8,088 nt of DNA, from NCBI GenBank assembly GCA_006226265.1, contig SBHH01000270.1, forward strand, positions 1 to 8,088, in the 5' to 3' direction. The position numbers and the translations under genes are program-made. Under the pieces are notes generated by a model. That model was not told the origin of the DNA. It saw nothing but the letters and a program-made list of their open reading frames with translations, and did not search any database. This document shows positions 1 through 6,291 of the stretch, one piece after another (the stretch's first letter is position 1; the number at the start of each line of letters is the position of its first letter). This stretch comes from Alphaproteobacteria bacterium (lineage in GTDB: Bacteria; Pseudomonadota; Alphaproteobacteria; Sneathiellales; Sneathiellaceae).

Positions 1-674
1 TGCAGCATCACGGCTTTCTGCTCTGGCGTGACAGGCACGGGGCGGTTGTCGAGGATGGGCGTCGCCACCTCGCCCGGGCAAAGCGCGCAGGCACGGATGC
101 CATGGCGGCTTTCCTCCATATTGATGCTCTCGCTCATCGCGACCATGCCATGTTTCGCGGCGTTATAGGCGGGCCCCGTCAGCTTGGAGACATGCACCCC
201 CGCCCAAGAGGCGACATTGATGATCAGGCCGGATTTCTGCGCCCGCATCATGGGCAGTACCGCGTGACAGCAATAGAAAGCGCCGTTCAGGTCGATATTG
301 ACGACGCTGTCCCAGCCGGGCACGTCCACCTGATCCCAGCTCCGGTTCTTGACATTGACCCCGGCGCTCAATACCGCGATATCAAGGCGGCCGAATTTCG
401 TCTCGATCCGTTTCACGAGGGCATTGACAGCCTCCGCATCCGATACATCCAGAGCCTCGATAACGGGATCGCCGCCCACCGCCCGGACCATCTCGGCGGT
501 TTCCTGCAAATTCGCCTCGCGCCGACCGCTCAAAACAATCTCCATGCCTCCACGCGCGAGCGAGACGGCGGCGGCCTGCCCGATGCCGGTGCCTGCGCCG
601 GTGATCCAGGCGACCTTGCCCTTAAGGTCACGCAGCGGCCGCGCGGCCGGGGTGGTGGATGTCGTGTTCGTCAT
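1..674 (-). CDS. SDR family NAD(P)-dependent oxidoreductase, 3' end outside window
   Basis: Classical short-chain dehydrogenase/reductase, a soluble NAD(P)-dependent enzyme that interconverts an alcohol and a ketone. Translating the minus strand from ATG at 674 gives 224 codons before the window edge. Visible motifs: cofactor-binding TGAGTGIG at residues 25-32, an acidic DVSD near 76-79, LSAG at 102-105 in place of the usual NNAG, and the catalytic set Ser156 (in INVASWAG), Tyr170 and Lys174 (YNAAK). CPGEV at about 199-203 matches the post-catalytic PG motif. The family is about 250 residues, so only a short tail is missing. The start is supported by GGGAG at 681-685, 6 bases upstream. It is the last visible gene of the transporter operon, 89 bases after tctA, with a possible promoter of its own. 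The substrate cannot be read from sequence; acting on a 2-oxo acid or hydroxy acid from the neighbouring flavoenzyme is only inference. Confidence 0.93.
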   Translation of the reverse strand, partial: MTNTTSTTPAARPLRDLKGKVAWITGAGTGIGQAAAVSLARGGMEIVLSGRREANLQETAEMVRAVGGDPVIEALDVSDAEAVNALVKRIETKFGRLDIAVLSAGVNVKNRSWDQVDVPGWDSVVNIDLNGAFYCCHAVLPMMRAQKSGLIINVASWAGVHVSKLTGPAYNAAKHGMVAMSESINMEESRHGIRACALCPGEVATPILDNRPVPVTPEQKAVML

Positions 675-725
675 TGGCGGCTCCCATTTTGCTTTTGCTT
701 GATTTTCCCTGCACCCGCTTCAGCC

Positions 726-754
726 ACTATACCGGATGAAAGGCTGCTTGTCTT
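726..754 (-). promoter_or_regulatory. Candidate sigma-70 promoter for the SDR gene
   Basis: On the minus strand, AAGACA (754-749, four of six consensus bases) is followed after exactly 17 bases by TATAGT (731-726, five of six). The predicted transcript start near 719 leaves about a 45-base leader before the SDR ATG at 674. It lies in the only gap over 20 bases inside the otherwise tight operon, so the SDR may be transcribed both with the transporter and alone. This is a pattern match only. Confidence 0.35.
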
Positions 755-763
755 GACAGAGGC

Positions 764-2272
764 TCAGGCCTTTTTGCGGGCCTTGCGAGGCGCATAAAAA
801 CCGAGCCACCAGGCGGAGAGAACGGCGCAGGTGAGAAGTACAAGTGCAAGCGGATGCGAGAGCAAGTTCGTTGGATGACCATCCAGAATGACAAGGGTCT
901 GCGAGAGCGACAGCTCAAACTTGTTGCCAAGGAAAAAGGCGATGATGAAGACCACGACCGAATAGCCGAACAGGGACATGAAATATCCGGTGAGGGCGAA
1001 AATCAGCATGATGACCACGCCGAAAGCCCCGCCGGTCGAGACATAGACCCCGGCAATGCAAAGGACGAGCGCGGAAGTGAAGACGAGGGTTTCAGGCGCC
1101 TTCACCGCGAAGGACCAGAGGCGCAGGCTTACCTGTCCCAAAAGCAGGTTCATCAGGTTGGCCATCAGCATCGCGGCGAAAAGACCATAGATCAGCCGCC
1201 CTTCCTGTTCGAACAGGAGCGGGCCCGGCTGGATGCCATGGATCTTGAAGGCGGAAATGAGAAGTGCGGCGGTCACACTCCCCGGGATACCGAGGGTGAG
1301 GAGCGGGATCAGGTTGGCGCCGACAACCGCGCTGTTTGCGCTTTCGGTAGCGGCCACGCCCTGGATATTGCCCTTGCCGAAGCTATCAGGGTCCTTCGCC
1401 GCCTGCTTGGCGGAGGCATAGCTGATAAAGGCGGCGGCGGTGGAGCCGACCCCCGGAATGGCGCCCAAAATCGTGCCGATGATCGCCCCCCGGAGCATCA
1501 CATAGCGGCAAGACCAATATTCCGCCCAGCTCACGCGCCGGTCATCCTTCGACTGGCTTTTCGGAATGACGATGGTCGGCAGGATGTCACTGCCGATGGC
1601 GGCGAGGCGACGCAGGATTTCCGAAACCGCCAGCATGCCGATGGCGACGGCGGCAAGCGGCAGGCCGTCAAAAAGCTCGAAATGGCCGAAATAAAGCCGG
1701 GGCGTGCCATGTTCGGGATCGAGCCCGACCATGGCTGCCAGCAGGCCAAGCGCGGCGGCAATGAGGCCCTTCACCATGGAATCGCCGACCAGCCCGGCGA
1801 TGATGGAAAAGGCGAAAACCATGAGGGCGAAAATCTCCACCGGGCCCATTTTAAGGGCGAGGGCGGCCAGCGGCGCGGAGACGGTAATGAGGACGATATC
1901 GCTGAATGTGTCCCCGGTGACGGAAGAGAAAAGCGCCATTTTCGTCGCTTTTTCGGGCTTCCCCTTCCGTGCGAGCGGATGGCCGTCAAAGGCCGTGGCG
2001 GCGGCATCGGGCGTTCCCGGCGTGTTGATCAGGATGGCGGGGATGGAGCCGCCGAACAATCCTCCCTTGTTGACACCGACCAGAAAGGCGATGGCGGGCA
2101 GGGGATCAAGCGCGAAGGTGAAGGGAATGGCAATCGCCATGGCCATGACGGGGCCTGTGCCCGGCATCGCGCCCACGAACTGTCCGGCCATTACGCCAAA
2201 GACGACGAAGAGCAGGTTGGTGAGGGTGAAGGCATGTTCGACGCCTGCCAGGATTGTCGGAAGCTCAGACAT
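764..2272 (-). CDS. tctA: Tripartite tricarboxylate transporter large permease TctA
   Basis: Large inner-membrane subunit of a TTT family secondary transporter, which imports carboxylates or related solutes delivered by a periplasmic binding protein, normally driven by an ion gradient. The 502-residue length is typical of TctA. The two internal repeats of the family are clear: VGAMPGTGP at about 33-41 with the NTPGTPDAAATAFDGHPLA region at about 83-101, and LGAIPGVGSTAA at about 269-280 with TLGIPGSVTAALL at about 326-338 followed by PGP near 349-351. Most of the rest is hydrophobic helix. ATG at 2272 has AAGGA (2281-2285) 8 bases upstream; this ribosome-binding site touches the tctB stop codon (2285-2287), and the intergenic gap is 12 bases, so translation is probably coupled. 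The family is certain; the solute is not readable from this subunit. Confidence 0.97.
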   Translation of the reverse strand: MSELPTILAGVEHAFTLTNLLFVVFGVMAGQFVGAMPGTGPVMAMAIAIPFTFALDPLPAIAFLVGVNKGGLFGGSIPAILINTPGTPDAAATAFDGHPLARKGKPEKATKMALFSSVTGDTFSDIVLITVSAPLAALALKMGPVEIFALMVFAFSIIAGLVGDSMVKGLIAAALGLLAAMVGLDPEHGTPRLYFGHFELFDGLPLAAVAIGMLAVSEILRRLAAIGSDILPTIVIPKSQSKDDRRVSWAEYWSCRYVMLRGAIIGTILGAIPGVGSTAAAFISYASAKQAAKDPDSFGKGNIQGVAATESANSAVVGANLIPLLTLGIPGSVTAALLISAFKIHGIQPGPLLFEQEGRLIYGLFAAMLMANLMNLLLGQVSLRLWSFAVKAPETLVFTSALVLCIAGVYVSTGGAFGVVIMLIFALTGYFMSLFGYSVVVFIIAFFLGNKFELSLSQTLVILDGHPTNLLSHPLALVLLTCAVLSAWWLGFYAPRKARKKA

Positions 2273-2284
2273 TCATGGGGTCCT

Positions 2285-2764
2285 TCATGGCAGGCTGCGT
2301 TCAAGAAGCGGCACGACGGCGAGCCAGATGGCAACGGGAAAGACGATCGCCCCGCCCGCAAGCCAGCCGATCCGCCGCTCCCCCACCAGCAGCATCAGCG
2401 CGCCCGCAAAAAGAGGTGCAATCAGGAGAAAGCCAAAAGTCTCCATCAGCCAGAGAGAGAGGAGCGTGAAAGCCGTGAAAAAAGTGACTTTCAGAATTTC
2501 GCGAAGTTTCACGGAAATGCTACCGGTCGGAATAAGCGCATGAAGTGCGCCCAAGGTCGTCATGGCCATGGCGCAGGCGTTCGGAATGGTTTGCGGCCGG
2601 AGCCAGCCGTAATCCACAGTTTCCGTCTCCGCCGGAATAATCACGAAATAGAGCAGCAGTCCGGCAAGGACGAAAAAGAGGCCTGACAGGCGATTAAGCG
2701 ACACGATATGTTTCCCGGTGAAGGACCCGGATCCCTGTGATTGAAGCGGGGGAGAGGTTTTCAC
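2285..2764 (-). CDS. tctB: Tripartite tricarboxylate transporter small membrane subunit TctB
   Basis: Small inner-membrane subunit of the TTT system, poorly conserved in sequence but recognisable by size, hydrophobicity and position between tctC and tctA. The 159 residues hold four or five hydrophobic segments, roughly 27-44, 61-79, 92-107, 108-128 and 132-153. The longest start is GTG at 2764, preceded by GAGGGG with only 4 bases of spacing, 15 bases after the tctC stop. An alternative GTG at 2704 would remove a polar 20-residue N-terminus unlike most TctB proteins and has GGGAAA a few bases upstream; I cannot decide between the two. It is expected to form the membrane complex with TctA. Confidence 0.9.
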   Translation of the reverse strand: MKTSPPLQSQGSGSFTGKHIVSLNRLSGLFFVLAGLLLYFVIIPAETETVDYGWLRPQTIPNACAMAMTTLGALHALIPTGSISVKLREILKVTFFTAFTLLSLWLMETFGFLLIAPLFAGALMLLVGERRIGWLAGGAIVFPVAIWLAVVPLLERSLP

Positions 2765-2779
2765 CTTTCCCCTCTCATC

Positions 2780-3718
2780 TTATTTGTCAAACAGCTTTTT
2801 CACATTCTGGACCCCGTCGACAAGCATTTTTTCCGTGCCGTCGGGACCAAGATCGCTCGGATCGGTTTTAAGCGCATTGACGATGGCTTTCCGCGTTGCG
2901 TCGGAATTGATCGCCTTGTCGAGAGCCTTGGCGAGTGCGTCTTTGGCATCGGCCGGCAATCCCTTCGGTGCCGCGATGAAGAAATAGGGATCGACAAAGA
3001 TATCGAAGCCCTGCTCCGTCACCGTTTGCGCATCGGGGGCATAGCTGTGGCGGGTCGCATTGGCGCTCGCGATCATTTTAAGATCCCCGCTTTCAAGATA
3101 GGGGATATGCGCGCCCGCTGCGAAAGCCGCGATAACATGGCCGCCCAGCACTTCCTGGATGGATTCCGCGCTCGATTTGGTGGAGATCAACTTGATGTCC
3201 GCGCCTGCCTGCTTGTTGACGAAGCGCATCAGCAATTCCTGCGGCTTGGCATCGAAAGAGACAATCGTGCCCTCATGGGATTTCGAATAATCGACCAGGC
3301 CCTTGAGATCATTGAAGGGCGCGTCTTTCTTGGCAACGAGGGCCACTTGCGCCCGGGCTACCGTCGCCAGATAGTCGAAACTGTCGAGCTTGAAGGGCAG
3401 CTTGTCGCCCCGGAGCACCAGATTGACCAGGATCGGCATATTGACGCCCATGCCGATGGTCTGGCCATCTGGCTTGGCGACGGCGAGCGTGGTGAACATG
3501 GCAATGCCGCCCCCGCCCGGCTTGTTCTTGACAACCATGGTCCAGCCGGTCTGGTCCGCCATTTCCTTGGCGATGACGCGGCCAAGTGTATCTGTTTCCC
3601 CGCCGGCATCGAAGCCGATTTCAAGCGTGACGGGGCCGGACGGCTTCCATTCCGCTCGGGCAAGGCCCGTCAGCATCAGCAGGGCCATCAGCCCGGCAAA
3701 GGCAGTCTTGAGTTTCAT
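2780..3718 (-). CDS. tctC: Periplasmic TTT solute-binding protein (TctC/Bug family)
   Basis: Periplasmic receptor that captures the solute and hands it to TctAB. The protein has 312 residues, typical for the Bug family. A Sec signal peptide covers residues 1-22: basic MKLK, a hydrophobic core, and cleavage after Ala-Arg-Ala, with mature Glu23. There is no lipobox cysteine, so it should be soluble. The family's nucleotide-like loop motif appears as FDAGGETDTLGRVIAKEM at about 36-53, followed by VVKNKPGGGG at about 62-71 and AKPDGQTIGMG at about 81-91. ATG at 3718 has a perfect AGGAGG (3729-3724) with 5-base spacing, the strongest ribosome-binding site in the window; its first base is the last base of the upstream dehydrogenase stop codon. 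This fits the usual excess of binding protein over permease. Some Bug proteins bind amino acids rather than tricarboxylates, which would fit the adjacent D-amino acid dehydrogenase. Confidence 0.96.
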   Translation of the reverse strand: MKLKTAFAGLMALLMLTGLARAEWKPSGPVTLEIGFDAGGETDTLGRVIAKEMADQTGWTMVVKNKPGGGGIAMFTTLAVAKPDGQTIGMGVNMPILVNLVLRGDKLPFKLDSFDYLATVARAQVALVAKKDAPFNDLKGLVDYSKSHEGTIVSFDAKPQELLMRFVNKQAGADIKLISTKSSAESIQEVLGGHVIAAFAAGAHIPYLESGDLKMIASANATRHSYAPDAQTVTEQGFDIFVDPYFFIAAPKGLPADAKDALAKALDKAINSDATRKAIVNALKTDPSDLGPDGTEKMLVDGVQNVKKLFDK

Positions 3719-3729
3719 TTATCCCTCCT
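3719..3729 (-). promoter_or_regulatory. Perfect Shine-Dalgarno of tctC overlapping upstream stop codon
   Basis: Minus-strand AGGAGG at 3729-3724 lies 5 bases before the tctC ATG. The first A is also the third base of the TGA that ends the dehydrogenase gene. The arrangement implies translational coupling and high expression of the binding protein relative to the enzyme and permease. Confidence 0.75.
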
Positions 3730-4910
3730 CATTGAGCGTATTTTTTTGATGAAATATTTCCGAGGTTGCGCTCCCGGTCAAGCATCGGTCGCGCAGGCGA
3801 CAGATCGGCGGGATCCAGCCCTTCCGCCAGTATGGGTTCCGGCACCGCCTTATCAAGCAGGAGCGCGGCCGCAAGTTCGGCCAGTGCCGGGGCTGTCTGG
3901 ATACCGTAACCCCCCTGTCCGGCAAGCCAGAAAAACCCCGGCACATTGGCATCGAAACCGCAGACCGGGCATTTGTCGATGACAAAGCTGCGGAGCCCCG
4001 ACCAGCGGTTTTCGATGCGGGGAATGGTAAAATTGACGGCCCGCTCCACCCGATCGACGGCGAGGGCGATGTCATATTCCTCGGGCCGGGAATCGCAAGG
4101 GGCCGAAAGGGTTTCGTCTGCCGGGGAAATCAGTAGCCGTCCGGCATCCGGTTTGATGTAGAATTCCTCGTCAATATCGACGACCATGGCCCAGTCCGAG
4201 ACCGCTGCCCCCGACGGTGCAGGGATCACGGCGATGGAGCGGCGTTTCGGGCTGAGACCGACGGGTGGCATCTCCGCCATCTCGGCGACTTGATCCGCCC
4301 AGGCGCCGGCGGCATTGACCACAACGGAGGCCCTGAATTCCTCATCTCCTGCAGAAGCATGCCATAGCCCCCTGTTATGGCGGAGTGCGGTCACGGGGGC
4401 CGATACCGTTATTTGCCCGCCGTTCCCGCGGAAGCGTCTGAGATAGCTCTGATGTAGCGCATGCACATCGATATCACGTGCCCGTTCGTTGAACAGCCCG
4501 GCCATGGCATAGCCGGGTTTCAGAAAGGGGAGACATGCCGCCAACTCGTCGCCGTCGAGCCGCCGGTCTGGCGTTCCGTCTCCAAGCTCTGCCTGCAGGG
4601 CGTCGAGGCTTCTGAGTTGATCCTCGCGGGCGATCATTACAACACCGCGGGGGCTTAAAAGCGGAACGTTAGTGAAGTCTTCAGAGGGTCTTTCAAGAAA
4701 GGGGGTCGAGGCGCGGGTCAGTGCCCGTACGGGCGCAGGCCCGTAGGTATCGACCAGCACGGCTGCGGAACGCCCTGTTGCGTGATAGCCAGGCTGACTT
4801 TCCATCTCTAGCAGCAGGACGCGGGCATGAGGGGCGAGCGCCGCCGCAACCGAAGCACCGGCAATTCCGCCGCCGATCACTGCAATATCAAATAGGCTGT
4901 CCGATGACAT
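3729..4910 (-). CDS. DauA-like FAD-dependent D-amino acid dehydrogenase
   Basis: Flavoprotein of the DAO superfamily, closest by my recollection to D-arginine dehydrogenase DauA of Pseudomonas aeruginosa, which oxidises D-amino acids to imino acids that hydrolyse to 2-oxo acids and ammonia. The chosen ATG at 4910 gives 393 residues. Motifs: FAD dinucleotide-binding VIGGGIAGAS at 11-20, Glu35 ending the second strand, QPGYHATGRSAA at 39-50, VNAAGAW at 198-204, and GQGGYGIQT at 332-340. Residues matching DauA's backbone-binding set are present: Tyr56, Arg224, Tyr251 and Arg307. DauA's side-chain residue Glu87 corresponds to Val90, and His48 and Thr50 to Val51 and Val53, so arginine is probably not the substrate. 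A CPVC sequence at 315-318 is of unknown meaning. It is the first gene of the transporter operon. No ornithine-cyclodeaminase-like dauB partner is in the window. The frame extends upstream to ATG 4964 and TTG 4995-4997, but those lie in the operator region; the chosen start has only a weak AGG upstream. Confidence 0.9.
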   Translation of the reverse strand: MSSDSLFDIAVIGGGIAGASVAAALAPHARVLLLEMESQPGYHATGRSAAVLVDTYGPAPVRALTRASTPFLERPSEDFTNVPLLSPRGVVMIAREDQLRSLDALQAELGDGTPDRRLDGDELAACLPFLKPGYAMAGLFNERARDIDVHALHQSYLRRFRGNGGQITVSAPVTALRHNRGLWHASAGDEEFRASVVVNAAGAWADQVAEMAEMPPVGLSPKRRSIAVIPAPSGAAVSDWAMVVDIDEEFYIKPDAGRLLISPADETLSAPCDSRPEEYDIALAVDRVERAVNFTIPRIENRWSGLRSFVIDKCPVCGFDANVPGFFWLAGQGGYGIQTAPALAELAAALLLDKAVPEPILAEGLDPADLSPARPMLDRERNLGNISSKKYAQ

Positions 4911-4971
4911 GAAATCTGCGCCTGGATGGGTGGTGTCCTTGTTCGTTGGCAGTGAGACTAGCATAAAAATA

Positions 4972-4986
4972 TTCCGATCGGAAAAT
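4972..4986. promoter_or_regulatory. Candidate XRE-cupin operator, copy 1
   Basis: TTCCGATCGGAAAAT; its first 12 bases are a perfect palindrome (TTCCGATCGGAA, 4972-4983). It lies between the divergent dehydrogenase and XRE-cupin genes and recurs 20 bases to the right with one base changed. A palindrome duplicated in the only divergent control region of the locus is a natural binding site for the adjacent regulator; binding itself is inferred. Confidence 0.65.
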
Positions 4987-4991
4987 AATTT

Positions 4992-5006
4992 TTCCAATCG
5001 GAAAAT
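4992..5006. promoter_or_regulatory. Candidate XRE-cupin operator, copy 2
   Basis: TTCCAATCGGAAAAT, differing from copy 1 only at the fifth base. With flanks, TTTTCC and GGAAAA arms at 4990-4995 and 5000-5005 frame an AATC centre. The start-to-start distance from copy 1 is exactly 20 bases, about two helical turns, so two dimers would bind the same face of the DNA and could cooperate. It ends just before the predicted -35 box of the regulator gene at 5008. Confidence 0.65.
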
Positions 5007-5007
5007 A

Positions 5008-5036
5008 TGGACGATCGCATTTCACTTCGTTATTAT
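5008..5036 (+). promoter_or_regulatory. Candidate promoter of the XRE-cupin gene
   Basis: TGGACG (5008-5013, four of six -35 consensus bases), a 17-base spacer, then TATTAT (5031-5036, five of six -10 bases). The expected transcript start, 7-8 bases downstream of the -10 box, falls at about 5043-5044, the A of the ATG. With no Shine-Dalgarno before that ATG, a leaderless mRNA is the simplest reading. Confidence 0.45.
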
Positions 5037-5043
5037 TTTCCCC

Positions 5044-5706
5044 ATGGCAGCAACGGGCGCAGCAATGAAACAACAGGATAGGGAAGACCGGCAGCGCCGG
5101 GCCCGGCTGGCGGAGCGCCTTCGTGAAATCCGGCGGGAAAAGGGCCTGACGATTCAGGATGTGGCCTCGCGTTCCGGGCTCGCCATTTCGACCGTCTCCA
5201 AGATCGAACGCAACCTGATGGCCCCGACTTACGATCGGTTCAGTCGGCTCGCGGACGGGCTTGGTGTTGATCTTGCGGAGCTGTTCGCCGATAGCGCAGA
5301 GCGGTTTAAGGCGGGGGAGTTCGCCATCGCCCGAAATGGCGAAAGCAGTCTGCATCAGACCGATAATTATGTCTATGAGATGCTGTTCCCGCGTCTGACC
5401 GGCAAAAGCATGGTGCCAATGCTGGGTGTCTTGAAGCCGTTCGAGGAAATGAAGTTCGAACGGCTGGTCAGCCATCCGGGCGAGGAATTTTTCTTCGTTC
5501 TGGAAGGGCGGGTCATCGTTCAGGCGGAAGATCGGGATCCGGTCGTGCTGGAGGCTGGGGAAAGCCTTTATTTCGATAGCCGGCGAGGTCATCTCTATGC
5601 CTCTGCGGACCGGATGCCGGCGCGCATCCTGGTGGTTTGCACGCAGGCCGAGGCGGAAGATCTGGTTGCACTCAGGACCCGTAAGGGGCAAGAGATCGGT
5701 CAATAG
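5044..5706 (+). CDS. XRE-family transcriptional regulator with C-terminal cupin domain
   Basis: One-component regulator that joins a DNA-binding helix-turn-helix to a small-molecule-sensing cupin barrel. From ATG 5044 it has 220 residues, usual for the group. The HTH_XRE domain covers about 21-80, with LAERLREIRREKGLTIQDVA leading into the recognition region SGLAISTVSKIER at about 44-56. The cupin_2 domain covers about 138-199, with His144 and the following GEEFFFVLEG as cupin motif 1 and EAGESLYFDSRRGH, ending at His183, as motif 2. ATG 5044 has no ribosome-binding site, but a promoter places the transcript start there; ATG 5065 (213 residues) is an alternative. The frame continues upstream to 4909, but that part crosses the operators. 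It is divergent from the dehydrogenase-TTT operon and most likely controls it in response to the imported solute or its oxidation product. Its stop lies 9 bases from the convergent VOC stop. Confidence 0.95.
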   Translation: MAATGAAMKQQDREDRQRRARLAERLREIRREKGLTIQDVASRSGLAISTVSKIERNLMAPTYDRFSRLADGLGVDLAELFADSAERFKAGEFAIARNGESSLHQTDNYVYEMLFPRLTGKSMVPMLGVLKPFEEMKFERLVSHPGEEFFFVLEGRVIVQAEDRDPVVLEAGESLYFDSRRGHLYASADRMPARILVVCTQAEAEDLVALRTRKGQEIGQ

Positions 5707-5715
5707 CTCCTGCGA

Positions 5716-6183
5716 TCAGGCTCTCAGCGCCATGACCCCTTCGCGCATCTCATCTGTTGACACGTCGCGGATATGCGTTGCAATGGACCAACGATGGCCG
5801 GACGGATCCTCGATCACGCCATAACGATCGCCCCAGAACATATTTTCAAGCGGCAGAATGACGGTGGCCCCCGCCGCGATGGCCTTTTCCATTACCGCAT
5901 CGGCATCATTCACATAAAGATGGATTGTCACGGGTGTTCCTTGCAGGCTGCGGGGGCTTAAATATCCGTAATCGGGTTCCTCATCGACCAGCATGATGGA
6001 GGTGCCGAACAGCTTGAGGGATGCATTCATGATCTTACCGCCGTTGCCTGGCAAACAGAACATTTCTTCAGTATCAAAGGCTTCTTTATAAAATTTCATC
6101 ATTTCTGCCGCGTTGCGGCAAATCAGATGCGGCGTCATCACATGCATACCGTTTGGACGGGCAGGAATGGTGCTATCGGTCAT
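5716..6183 (-). CDS. VOC family (PhnB/glyoxalase-like) protein
   Basis: Member of the vicinal oxygen chelate superfamily, PhnB-like branch (COG2764 type), 155 residues. Two beta-alpha-beta-beta-beta modules are visible, about 14-66 (HVMTPHLICRNAAEMMKFYKEAFDTEE start) and 84-137 (PVTIHLYVNDADAVMEKAIAAGA start). The second ends in FWGDRYGVIEDPSGHRWSIATH, a signature stretch of this branch. VOC proteins include glyoxalase I, dioxygenases and resistance proteins; PhnB-like members mostly have no established reaction, so I name only the fold. ATG at 6183 has AAGGAG (6192-6197) 8 bases upstream. It follows the TetR gene on the same strand after a 108-base gap and is probably its target and perhaps co-transcribed. 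I saw no obvious promoter or terminator in that gap. Confidence 0.92.
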   Translation of the reverse strand: MTDSTIPARPNGMHVMTPHLICRNAAEMMKFYKEAFDTEEMFCLPGNGGKIMNASLKLFGTSIMLVDEEPDYGYLSPRSLQGTPVTIHLYVNDADAVMEKAIAAGATVILPLENMFWGDRYGVIEDPSGHRWSIATHIRDVSTDEMREGVMALRA

Positions 6184-6291
6184 GTGGCACGCTCCTTTTC
6201 AAGTCAGTCTTATGATGCCCGGGTGAGATCAATTGGGTGAATCGGACAGGCTTGCGCATGGAACAGGAGACTGTTTCGGGATACGCCGGGT

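Noticed and set aside
753..758. TTGACA on the plus strand just before the tctA stop
   Set aside because: No -10 box at a suitable distance and no plus-strand gene downstream.
760..775. Terminator-like AGGC-TCAG-GCCT plus T-run on the plus strand
   Set aside because: The stem is only 4 base pairs, it lies at the end of the tctA coding region, and no plus-strand transcript is expected there.
102..797. 231-codon open frame on the plus strand at the left edge
   Set aside because: It lies opposite the SDR gene, which has all its catalytic motifs on the minus strand.
854..2686. 610-codon open frame on the plus strand opposite tctA and tctB
   Set aside because: It is the complement of two well-supported transporter genes; its translation is dominated by charged residues and Gly/Asp/Arg runs with no recognisable domain, typical of an antisense frame in GC-rich DNA.
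2741..3982. 413-codon open frame on the plus strand opposite tctC
   Set aside because: Antisense of the Bug-family binding protein, whose signal peptide, motifs and ribosome-binding site are all clear; no domain is seen in the opposite frame.
4911..4997. 29-residue N-terminal extension of the dehydrogenase (from TTG 4997 or ATG 4964)
   Set aside because: It would be read through the operator repeats, has no ribosome-binding site, and precedes the normal position of the FAD-binding strand; ATG 4910 gives the family length.
5012..5017. CGATCG as a third operator half-core right of the two palindromes
   Set aside because: The flanks (TTC/GAA arms) are missing and the spacing from copy 2 is 17, not 20 bases; a 6-base palindrome alone is not informative.
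4888..5703. 271-codon open frame on the minus strand opposite the XRE-cupin gene
   Set aside because: The plus strand encodes a complete HTH and cupin; the opposite translation shows no family features.
5705..5722. Small hairpin (CCTG/CAGG around CGAT) between the convergent XRE-cupin and VOC stops
   Set aside because: The stem is 4 base pairs plus a bulged extension, with no T-run in either direction; too weak to call a bidirectional terminator.
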